Shown: in pieces, positions 26,848 through 34,091 of the stretch
Layout of the letters: the number at the start of each line of letters is the position of its first letter
Position numbering within the stretch: the first letter of the stretch is position 1
Source: JACMLD01 sp039916305
GTDB lineage: Bacteria > Bacteroidota > Bacteroidia > Chitinophagales > Chitinophagaceae
Assembly (NCBI GenBank): GCA_039916305.1
Contig: JBDSLR010000006.1
Coordinates: 124,001-188,000 of the forward strand
DNA: 64,000 nt
Direction of reading: 5' to 3'
Translations under genes and position numbers: made by a program
Notes under the pieces: generated by a model
What the model saw: only the letters and a program-made list of their open reading frames with translations
Databases searched by the model: none
Told to the model about the DNA's origin: nothing

Positions 26848-27234
26848 TTAATTGTGTTCCGTAGTTGCACCATCGCTCCACATTTCTTCCAGTTTGTAAA
26901 ACTTCCTGGCTTCTTCATGCATTACATGTACAACCACATTTACATAATCAACGAGTATCCATTGAGAACCATGCTGGCCTTCATGCCTGAATGGACTTTC
27001 ATCACATTCCTGTTTTACCATAGCTTCTACATGGTCACTGATGGCTTTTACCTGTGTGGTACTGGAGGCATGGCATATCACAAAAAAATCAGTGACTGCC
27101 TCAGGTATTTTGTGCAGATCTAACGATACAATGTTTTCCCCCTTTTTTTGCAGAATGGCGTGGATGATTGTTTTAAAAATTTTCGAGTTCCTCGTTAATC
27201 TTATGGTGTTGCCTGGTTTGCGATTAGCTAACAT
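26848..27234 (-). CDS. rsfS: Ribosome silencing factor RsfS (Iojap family)
   Basis: RsfS binds uL14 on the large ribosomal subunit and blocks subunit joining when nutrients run low. The frame opens with a TTG at 27249, but the ATG at 27234 is preferred (128 residues, usual family size 105-135). The DUF143/Iojap domain covers almost all of it, with VTDFFVICHASS (about 48-59), HEGQHGSQWILVDY and VVVHVMHEEARKFYKLEEMW at the end. It precedes ftsH on the same strand, an order common in Bacteroidota. A candidate promoter lies about 170 bp upstream, next to the divergent birA start. Confidence 0.95.
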   Translation of the reverse strand: MLANRKPGNTIRLTRNSKIFKTIIHAILQKKGENIVSLDLHKIPEAVTDFFVICHASSTTQVKAISDHVEAMVKQECDESPFRHEGQHGSQWILVDYVNVVVHVMHEEARKFYKLEEMWSDGATTEHN

Positions 27235-27403
27235 GCTCAATTGTTCCAAATAATCAAAACATTTAGGTGAATAAAGTATAGTCGTTTATATGAAGACGTT
27301 TTTAACGGGTAATTATTTTAAATAGTGGGATCTTCTGATGACAAAATAGCTATTTATATTTATCCTCCCTGTATCCTGGCTAAAATCTTATTTTCGTTGC
27401 TGC

Positions 27404-27411
27404 CAAAAGTA
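27404..27411 (-). promoter_or_regulatory. Possible -7 element of the rsfS-ftsH unit
   Basis: On the - strand TACTTTTG followed by GC matches TAnnTTTG. It lies only 26 bp from the divergent birA start codon and would give a leader of about 160 bases for rsfS. The -33 element is unclear. Confidence 0.35.
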
Positions 27412-27436
27412 CTAATGTTTACCCATTCAGCACACC

Positions 27437-28270
27437 ATGATTTCCACAGGCGGGCACCTAACCATTTTAGAATCAGTTGACAGTACCAACAACTATGCCA
27501 TGGCAATGGCTCGAACCGGATTGGCAAAGCACGGTGATGCCTTTTTTGCCAGGGTCCAGATAAATGGAAAAGGCCAGCGCGGGAAGACCTGGCTAACGGA
27601 ACCAGGGGCAAACATCATTCTTACGGTGGTTCTGCGCACTGCAGCCTTAAAACTGGAGCAGCAGTTCCAGTTCAGCGCTGCTGTTGCGCTGGCAGTGCAT
27701 GATTTTTTTGCCGGCTATGCAGGCGATGAAACCTCCATTAAATGGCCCAATGATATCTACTGGCGTGACAGAAAGGCAGGGGGAATATTGATTGAGTCGG
27801 TAGTCGGAAGGCGTGAATCGTCAGACCTGAGTGCCGAGTCGCTAGTGGTGAACGGTGAGTTGGACGGCAGCGTGGCCTTTAAAGCTCATGACTCACGACT
27901 CTCGACTACCGAATGGCCCTGGGCAATTGCAGGCATGGGCATTAATATCAACCAGACGGTTTTTCCTGAAACACTACGCAGCCCGGTATCCCTGAAGCAG
28001 ATTACGGGCAAGGACTGGCCGGCAGTAGAACTGGCGCGGGAACTGTGTGGATATCTACAAAAGCGCTACGAACAATTACTGGCGGGTGATAACCTGCTGC
28101 TGCCATACAATGAGCGCCTTTATAAAAGAGGGCAAACTGTTAAATTTAAAAAGGGCAGCCGTGTTTTTGAAGGCATGGTGAAAGAAGTAAACGCGCAGGG
28201 TGAACTGGTAGTGCAAACCGCGGTGGAAGAGCATTTTATTTTCGGAGAGGTGGAATGGCTAATACGTTGA
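27437..28270 (+). CDS. birA: Biotin--[acetyl-CoA-carboxylase] ligase with an inserted repeat
   Basis: This 277-residue enzyme makes biotinyl-AMP and attaches biotin to the carboxyl carrier protein. There is no N-terminal helix-turn-helix, so it is a group I, non-regulatory ligase. Visible motifs are the biotin-binding loop GKGQRGKTW (about 37-45), KWPNDIYW (about 97-104), GGILIES and GMGININQ (about 165-172), followed by the small C-terminal SH3-like domain (about 230-277). The active-site motifs are intact. Between GGILIES and WPWAIAGMGININ, where relatives have a short beta turn, there are about 36 extra residues encoded by an imperfect palindrome of 7-bp repeats (27799-27910). The extra loop lies outside the known catalytic loops, so activity may be kept. 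Confidence 0.93.
   Translation: MISTGGHLTILESVDSTNNYAMAMARTGLAKHGDAFFARVQINGKGQRGKTWLTEPGANIILTVVLRTAALKLEQQFQFSAAVALAVHDFFAGYAGDETSIKWPNDIYWRDRKAGGILIESVVGRRESSDLSAESLVVNGELDGSVAFKAHDSRLSTTEWPWAIAGMGININQTVFPETLRSPVSLKQITGKDWPAVELARELCGYLQKRYEQLLAGDNLLLPYNERLYKRGQTVKFKKGSRVFEGMVKEVNAQGELVVQTAVEEHFIFGEVEWLIR
27799..27910. repeat. Heptad-repeat palindrome inserted in frame in birA
   Basis: The left end GGTAGTCGGAAGGCGTGAAT and the right end (read on the other strand) GGTAGTCGAGAGTCGTGAGT are imperfect inverted copies. Inside, the sequence divides into 7-base units: GTGAATC, GTCAGAC, CTGAGTG, CCGAGTC, GCTAGTG, GTGAACG, GTGAGTT on the left, and CTCATGA, CTCACGA, CTCTCGA, CTACC on the right. The whole segment is open in the birA frame. 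Confidence 0.75.
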
Positions 28271-28389
28271 CAGCGTGAAGTGCTTCTATTCAAACGTTCA
28301 TCGGGCGAGTCATCTCCCGGTTATGCATGCCAGCAGGTTTCGCCGTATGGGGTAAAATGCTCATTCGCTTGGCCCCCGCAGCCCTGCTC

Positions 28390-28505
28390 GATTAATTACT
28401 TCTCTGATGGCTCTGATAGCACTGTGCGATTAATTTGCTTCTCTGCTAGCTCTGTTCGCTCTGCGAGATTAATTTGCTTCTCTGCTAGCTCTGTTAGCAC
28501 TGTGC
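28390..28505. repeat. Three tandem copies of a 39-bp repeat downstream of birA
   Basis: Copies at 28390-28427 (38 bp), 28428-28466 and 28467-28505 (39 bp each) begin GATTAATT and contain CTTCTCTG, GCTCTG and a TAGCACTGTGC or TCGCTCTGCGA end. Copies two and three are nearly identical in their first 28 bases; copies one and three share their last 10. They are contiguous with no spacers. The rest of the gap (28271-28551) has no gene; a frame through it is repeat-driven. Confidence 0.8.
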
Positions 28506-28551
28506 GATATTTCCTGACCGAAGCGAACATCTTTTTTCACTACATGTTCTC

Positions 28552-28878
28552 TTAGCTTACCTTAAATGGCGGAATGTATTTATCCAGGGTTTCATCTTCC
28601 TCTGCTGCACGGGCCTCTTTCTCGTATTTGTTGTTGTAATAGCCGTTTTTAATACTTTCCAAGAGGTATTTTACCAGGAACAGCAGGTAGCCATGCCTGT
28701 TGAATTGTTGAATGTGGGCAAGCTCATGCCGTATCCATTTGCGGTTATTAATGAACTCCTGCGTGGTAGTGTCATGCAGCAAAATAGTTTTGCCCAGCAC
28801 CATGGCCATTTTATCCTGCCGTAGCTTTCTGGCTGCCATACGGGCCAACAGGGAGTTTTCTTTAATATAATATTTCAC
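28552..28878 (-). CDS. Small HExxH putative metallopeptidase-like protein
   Basis: This 108-residue protein has no signal peptide or membrane segment. Near the middle it carries HELAHIQQF, a zincin-type HExxH motif, within a helix following WIR, a pattern seen in DUF4157-like small proteins of Bacteroidota. A candidate third zinc ligand is a downstream glutamate in the EKEARAAEEDE segment. It is too short for a full classical metalloprotease, so it may be a minimal peptidase or a metal-binding protein. It stands alone between birA (converging) and the EamA transporter gene (same strand, 119 bp away). Confidence 0.75.
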   Translation of the reverse strand: MKYYIKENSLLARMAARKLRQDKMAMVLGKTILLHDTTTQEFINNRKWIRHELAHIQQFNRHGYLLFLVKYLLESIKNGYYNNKYEKEARAAEEDETLDKYIPPFKVS

Positions 28879-28997
28879 TATTCAAAAATTAAATACCGCG
28901 CAATAACGTACAACAGCACAATAAAAGTACAGTTAACAGGCCTTATCGTAAAAGGAAATTATTGTTCTGTGAAATGTAAGTCTGACTGAGCCATGGT

Positions 28998-29948
28998 TTA
29001 TTTCGTCTTTCTGAAAGCATTGTTTACCAGGTATACGCCATATAGGGTGATGGCACCACCAACGGCAATAAACCAGGTAAGTTTTTCATCAAACAGAAGC
29101 GTGCCCAGCAATACTGCCACAATCGGGTTTATATAGGCATATAGCGAAGTTTGCGCGGCTGTTAAATTTTGCAGCGCATAGAGGTAGGCCAGAAAGGAAA
29201 TGATTGATCCAAAAATTACCAGGTAGGCTATGGAAGTCCAGGCCTGCCAGGGTATTTGTTTCAGCGGAACTGCAAGGCCTGATACCTGCGACACTGCATA
29301 TAGTACAACACCGGAAATAACCATCTGCAGACCAATGCCGAAATAAGGATTGAATGTTTTTGCGTATTTCTTGGTGTATACGGTGCCCATGGCCCAGGTC
29401 CAGGTGGCGGCCAATGAAATGATGATACCGAGGGTAAAGCCGGGATCCAGGAAATCATGCAGGTGCTCGTAAAAAATAAAACATATACCGGCAAAACCAA
29501 ACGCAAAACCGATTACTGCTTTGGGCGGCAGGGCGGGACCTTTGGTAAAAAAAGTATTTATTACCAGCCAGAGGGGCACGATGGCATTGATAATGGCCGC
29601 CAGCCCGCCAGAAATATATTTTAGTCCCCAGGTAGCGAGGCCATTGCTGAGAATAAAATTGAAGAGTGCCAGTATAAAAATGGTTTTCCATTCTTTTAAG
29701 CCGGGCCAGGTAGCTTTGCCCTTCACCAAAAAATAAATAATATAGGCCAATCCTCCCAGGAACTGCCGTATACCTGCCATTTGAAAGGCCGGCATGTGTT
29801 TTACACCCTGTTTACTGGCCAGCCAGGTGGTGCCCCAGAAAAAGCAAACGAGCGCCAGTGCCAGGTATGCTTTTGTACGGGTGCTCCGGCGGCGCAGGTT
29901 TGCCGGGTTATACGGCGATGATAAAAAGGTGGAGATAAAATCTGACAT
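28998..29948 (-). CDS. EamA/DMT-family transporter
   Basis: The frame opens with a TTG at 29999, within a heptad-repeat element, but the ATG at 29948 is the natural start (316 residues). Ten membrane segments can be counted, in two EamA repeats of five each (about 35-165 and about 180-310), beginning with ALVCFFWGTTWLASK, the usual first-helix phrase. Such drug/metabolite transporters typically export amino acids, sugars or metabolites; the substrate cannot be told from sequence. It lies downstream of purH on the same strand with the heptad element in between, and probably depends on its own promoter. Confidence 0.9.
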   Translation of the reverse strand: MSDFISTFLSSPYNPANLRRRSTRTKAYLALALVCFFWGTTWLASKQGVKHMPAFQMAGIRQFLGGLAYIIYFLVKGKATWPGLKEWKTIFILALFNFILSNGLATWGLKYISGGLAAIINAIVPLWLVINTFFTKGPALPPKAVIGFAFGFAGICFIFYEHLHDFLDPGFTLGIIISLAATWTWAMGTVYTKKYAKTFNPYFGIGLQMVISGVVLYAVSQVSGLAVPLKQIPWQAWTSIAYLVIFGSIISFLAYLYALQNLTAAQTSLYAYINPIVAVLLGTLLFDEKLTWFIAVGGAITLYGVYLVNNAFRKTK

Positions 29949-30105
29949 AAAGAAATTGCTGATTGCTGATTTCGGGATATGGAAATTTCCTCTATGCAAT
30001 CAGCCTACTGTTTATTGATAGTTCAGCAATCAATTAATTTTTACCAATAAGCATGCGCTGGCAAAGGAATCCCAAAATCGACCAATCCCAAATCAGCAAT
30101 TTCTT
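29949..30105. repeat. Inverted heptad-repeat element between purH and the EamA gene
   Basis: A perfect 15-bp inverted repeat (29950-29964 AAGAAATTGCTGATT with 30091-30105) bounds the element. The left arm continues as ATTGCTG, ATTGCTG, ATTTCGG, GATATGG. The right arm, on the other strand, reads ATTGCTG, ATTTGGG, ATTGGTC, GATTTTG, GGATTCC. It fills the whole gap from the EamA start codon to the purH stop codon. Confidence 0.75.
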
Positions 30106-30106
30106 A

Positions 30107-31678
30107 TTAATGCTTAAAATGCCTCAACCCTGTGATTACCATGGCCAGGTTGTGTTCTTTGCAATATTCAATGGAGTCTTTATCGCGGATAGAGCCACCG
30201 GGTTGTATAAACGCTGTAATGCCGGCTTCATGTCCCAGCTGCACGCAATCACTGAAAGGGAAAAAAGCATCGCTGGCCATTACCGCGCCGGTTAAATCAA
30301 AATTGAATTGCTTTGCTTTTTCTACTGCATGCCGCAAAGCGTCTATCCGGCTGGTTTGTCCGCAGCCCTTGCCTACCAGTTGTTTATTTTTTACAAGCGC
30401 AATGGCATTGCTTTTAAGGTGCTTGCATACCAGGTTGGCAAAAATAAGATCTGCATTCTCTGCATTGCTGGTGGGCCGGGCGCCGGTTTCGTTCCACTCC
30501 GTATAATTACCTTCATCTGTTTGCTGCACCAGTACGCCGTTGAGCAAAGATTTGTATAGCTGTTTGCTGTGCGGCGCCTTGATAAGTTGCAATAGAATAC
30601 GGTTCTTTTTTGATTTCAGGATAGCCAATGCATCTTCATCAAAAGCGGGCGCTATCAATACTTCAAAAAAGATTTCACTGATGGCTTCAGCGGCGCTTTT
30701 ATCAATACTGCCATTGCATACCAGCACGCCGCCAAAAGCACTTTCGTTGTCGCCGGCCAGCGCTGCATTCCAGGCTTCTTTTACGGTAGCCCTTGATGCC
30801 ACACCACATACGTTGGTATGTTTTATAATGGCAAATACAACACCTTCTGTAACTACGCCATTGCTGATAGGTTGTGGAAATTCACTGATTAATTGCACAG
30901 CGGCATCTACATCCACCAGGTTGTTAAAAGAAAGTTCTTTACCATTCAACTGGTTGAATAACTCGGTGGTATTACCATAAAAAATACCGGCCTGGTGCGG
31001 GTTTTCACCATAGCGCATGGCTTTTGGATTGCTCACCGATTCATGAAAAAATCCGGCACCGGAAGGATTAAAATATTTAGTGATGGCAACATCATAATGC
31101 GCCACTATTTCAAAAGCTTTGGCGGCAAAAGCTTTGCGCTGTTCCAGGGTAGTCTCAGCTTTTTGCTCATCCAGTAACTGTGCCAGAGACGTATAATCTT
31201 TTTTGGCAGCTATAACCACTACGTCTTTAAAATTCTTAGCTGCACCGCGTATCATCGACGGGCCACCGATATCAATTTTTTCAATAATGGCCGTTTCTGC
31301 CTCCGCTGCCGTCCCTTCAAAAGAGGTTGAAAGCATGGCTGCCACTGTTTCCTCAAAAGGATAGAGGTCAACAATAACCAGGTCAATGGCGGGAATTTTA
31401 TATTCCTGCATTTCTTTCACATGTTGTTCATCGCTGCGTTTACCCAGTATGCCACCAAAAACAATGGGATGCAATGTTTTTACCCGTCCGCCCAATATAG
31501 AGGGATAGCCTGTCAGGTTTTCAACAGGCATTACCGGTATATTGAGTTTTTCAATAAAAGATTGCGTACCGCCGGTGCTGTAAATGGCAACGCCCAGTTC
31601 ATGCAATTTTTGCACAACAGGCTCCAGCCCGTCTTTATAAAAAACAGAAATTAATGCTGATTGAATTTTTTTGTTCAT
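30107..31678 (-). CDS. purH: Bifunctional AICAR transformylase / IMP cyclohydrolase
   Basis: This 523-residue enzyme carries out the last two steps of purine synthesis, formylation of AICAR and closure to IMP. The frame extends upstream, but the ATG at 31678 begins the canonical MNKKIQSALISVFYKDGLEPV-like start. The N-terminal MGS-like cyclohydrolase domain (about 1-150) includes STGGT and GGRVKTLHP. The C-terminal transformylase domain follows, with MRYGENPHQ (about 230), KHTNVCGVA (about 290, including the catalytic Lys-His pair) and FFPFSDCV. Length agrees with the family (510-530). A textbook promoter lies in the 3' end of comEC, so it is probably transcribed on its own. Confidence 0.96.
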   Translation of the reverse strand: MNKKIQSALISVFYKDGLEPVVQKLHELGVAIYSTGGTQSFIEKLNIPVMPVENLTGYPSILGGRVKTLHPIVFGGILGKRSDEQHVKEMQEYKIPAIDLVIVDLYPFEETVAAMLSTSFEGTAAEAETAIIEKIDIGGPSMIRGAAKNFKDVVVIAAKKDYTSLAQLLDEQKAETTLEQRKAFAAKAFEIVAHYDVAITKYFNPSGAGFFHESVSNPKAMRYGENPHQAGIFYGNTTELFNQLNGKELSFNNLVDVDAAVQLISEFPQPISNGVVTEGVVFAIIKHTNVCGVASRATVKEAWNAALAGDNESAFGGVLVCNGSIDKSAAEAISEIFFEVLIAPAFDEDALAILKSKKNRILLQLIKAPHSKQLYKSLLNGVLVQQTDEGNYTEWNETGARPTSNAENADLIFANLVCKHLKSNAIALVKNKQLVGKGCGQTSRIDALRHAVEKAKQFNFDLTGAVMASDAFFPFSDCVQLGHEAGITAFIQPGGSIRDKDSIEYCKEHNLAMVITGLRHFKH

Positions 31679-31783
31679 ACTAGAGATTTTAGGCTTGCTA
31701 AGAGTAAAGACGGATGCCACAGTTTGAACGTACTGATAAATAATACCATGAAGCTGAACCCCGGCACTCCTCCTGACAGGCGG

Positions 31784-31814
31784 CAAAACTAAATCAATCC
31801 ATGTTCATCACAAA
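31784..31814 (-). promoter_or_regulatory. Consensus promoter of purH
   Basis: On the - strand TTTG (31814-31811), exactly 19 bases, then TAGTTTTG (31791-31784) is a full match to the Bacteroidota primary promoter TTTG-N19-TAnnTTTG. The -33 element lies inside the last codons of comEC. The leader to the purH ATG at 31678 is about 100 bases. Confidence 0.65.
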
Positions 31815-33887
31815 AGCCCCGTTATCCACTACTAAAAAGCAGTGCAGGCCAAGCTTTGCGGCCTCTGCCCGCCACTTATTCACCTTGTAAAAGCTATTGG
31901 ATGCATCCAGCACTACCTGCCGGCAATTAAAAGCCTGTGCCAACTGTGCCGGCTGCACGCGGGCATTTTTTGAAATGATGATGAGGTCGGCATTTATTTT
32001 TTCGCTTACAGGGCTAAAATTATATGGCTTATCCAGCAATACTATTTTCTTGTTGCAGAATATAAAAAGCGGACTGGCAGCAGCAAGTGTTTCAACAGAA
32101 CGTGTATTATCCATCCTGTGCAATATGCGCGAAGGTTTCATATGAAAATTTTGCAGGAAGTTATCTGCAAGCAGGTCACTGTCTCCTTTGAAAAAATAAT
32201 TTCTGCCAGCTATAAAATCAAGTGCCAGGTGTTTAGGTACATTATAAACAATCAATTGCTTTTGCTGACCGGCCTGTATAAAAGAATAAGTTCTGATAGA
32301 AACAAATCCCAGCAGGCAAACAAGGCCCGCAAACAGGGCCCGCTTATGTTGCTTCATCAGCCAGCTGGCTACGCCTGCAATTACCCCAAACAGCAGTACT
32401 ACCTGCAGCATATTTACCTCCAGACTATTCCACAAAGAGAAAGGCAGGCTTTCCATGTGTTCAATAAATCCATTCATGCCCCTGATGAGCCATTGAATAG
32501 CTATGCCGGCAGGTTTTGCCAGCACCGGTATCCATGATATGGCACACAAACCAATTTCTAATAACACCAGGAGGCTGGAGAGGGGAACAGCCAGCAGGTT
32601 AGTTATTAAAAAATAAACCGGGAACTGGTGAAAATGATAAATGCTGACGGGGGTGGTTAGAATTTGTGCTGCCAGCGTAACTGCCATCAGCTGCCAGGTG
32701 GCATCCACCATTTTATTCTTAAAATAAAGCTGGTTGTATATTGGCTTCATAAAAATAACAATGCTAAGCACGGCAGTATAAGAAAGCTGGAAGCCGGCAT
32801 CCCAGAGCCAGAATGGATTTATACACAACAGTATAAACGCTGAAGCAGCCAGTGAGTTGTAAATGAATGTTTTTCTTTCCATGCTTTCCCCAATCACAAT
32901 ACAGGTAAACATAACCGCTGAACGCAGAATGGACGGACTTCCGCCGGTTAGCAAACTAAATAACCACAGGCCGGCTATTACTAAAACCGGCGCTAACCAC
33001 CGGGTTTGTTTTCTTTTTTTCAACGGTCTCAACAAAAGAGCCAGTAGCCAGTAGATAAGCCCGAGGTGCATACCAGAGATGGCAATTACATGCACCACAC
33101 CGGTATTGGAGTAGGACTGGACCAGCGTCTTATCCAGGTCATCTTTATAGCCAATCAGCAGCGCTTCTGCCAGGCCGGCTTCTTTTTCACCGGGCACATA
33201 TGCTGTTATAACCTGCAATATTTTTTGCCTGGCGGCGAAGAGGAACCGGGTTAGCTGGTTTTCATTTTTAACTGGCAGCAAAACATACTCACCGGGTGTA
33301 AGGTACACTTGCCCGTAAATACCCTGGAAGGCAGTATAACGCTCATAATTAAACGAACCGGGGTTTCCGGAATTCTTAATAGTTTGTAATGATTTATTAA
33401 AGATCATCTGCGTGCCATAACCTGTTTTACGGGCCGCACTGTCTTTTTTTAAATAAACAATGATATTGCCTTTTACCGGGTAGATACGGTCGCCGTGCAC
33501 GACCTGCTGTACAGTTGCAACCGCTTTAAACGAATTGACTTTTTCGGACAAAGGCTCCTGAAGGGTAACAATTACATAGTCCTTATCATGGTAATAATTC
33601 CGTAACCATTGCTGCTGGTGGCTGCCATCTTTATGCCAGGTAATAAGCATGCCGGTAGCAAATAATAAAACATGGATAATGACGCCGTTGGTCCACGCGT
33701 GTTTATATTGCAAATAAGATAAGCGGAGATTAAACAGGAGCAGACCTGCAAGGGCAATAATTAACGCAATCCATCCCAGCTGAACCGGCGGTGCAACATA
33801 CCATTGAATAAGTATGCCGGCCACAAGGGGAGCCAGCAGGCGCAAAAAAGGCGCCTGTTTCCAGAGGTATAAGGTTTGCCGGGGCAT
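31794..33887 (-). CDS. comEC: ComEC/Rec2-family DNA-uptake membrane protein
   Basis: This protein is an inner-membrane channel for single-stranded DNA entry in natural transformation. A GTG at 33917 is possible, but the ATG at 33887 is preferred (697 residues). An N-terminal DUF4131 region with membrane segments and an OB-like domain (about 20-210) is followed by the competence domain with the family motif VHVIAISGMHLGLI (about 275-288) and GGSPSILRSAVM, then about eight membrane helices. The C-terminal soluble part (about 545-697) is where other ComEC proteins carry a metallo-beta-lactamase-like nuclease, but no HxHxDH motif is visible here. It is divergent from the YncE/phosphoesterase gene. 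Confidence 0.9.
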   Translation of the reverse strand: MPRQTLYLWKQAPFLRLLAPLVAGILIQWYVAPPVQLGWIALIIALAGLLLFNLRLSYLQYKHAWTNGVIIHVLLFATGMLITWHKDGSHQQQWLRNYYHDKDYVIVTLQEPLSEKVNSFKAVATVQQVVHGDRIYPVKGNIIVYLKKDSAARKTGYGTQMIFNKSLQTIKNSGNPGSFNYERYTAFQGIYGQVYLTPGEYVLLPVKNENQLTRFLFAARQKILQVITAYVPGEKEAGLAEALLIGYKDDLDKTLVQSYSNTGVVHVIAISGMHLGLIYWLLALLLRPLKKRKQTRWLAPVLVIAGLWLFSLLTGGSPSILRSAVMFTCIVIGESMERKTFIYNSLAASAFILLCINPFWLWDAGFQLSYTAVLSIVIFMKPIYNQLYFKNKMVDATWQLMAVTLAAQILTTPVSIYHFHQFPVYFLITNLLAVPLSSLLVLLEIGLCAISWIPVLAKPAGIAIQWLIRGMNGFIEHMESLPFSLWNSLEVNMLQVVLLFGVIAGVASWLMKQHKRALFAGLVCLLGFVSIRTYSFIQAGQQKQLIVYNVPKHLALDFIAGRNYFFKGDSDLLADNFLQNFHMKPSRILHRMDNTRSVETLAAASPLFIFCNKKIVLLDKPYNFSPVSEKINADLIIISKNARVQPAQLAQAFNCRQVVLDASNSFYKVNKWRAEAAKLGLHCFLVVDNGAFVMNMD

Positions 33888-34091
33888 AAAGGGAAGGTAA
33901 GTAAACTCCGGCTGCACCCCAAAAAGTTGCGAAGCGAACGCGAGGAAGCGGGGTACGGTGTTGATGCAGTTAGGTCTGGCCAGCCCATTTTCGCTTTAAT
34001 GTATGCCCAATTCTCATTATCAATAATTTAATTTAATCATAATGGCCGGTTTGCTGCTGCGGGTTAACTTTACTTTGTTTAAATACATACC

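Noticed and set aside
28390..28505. Possible CRISPR array
   Set aside because: The copies are contiguous with no spacers, only three, and there are no cas genes.
28280..28555. A 91-codon + strand frame after birA
   Set aside because: Its repeated peptide (ICFSASSV) is produced by the 39-bp DNA repeats; no start signal or homology.
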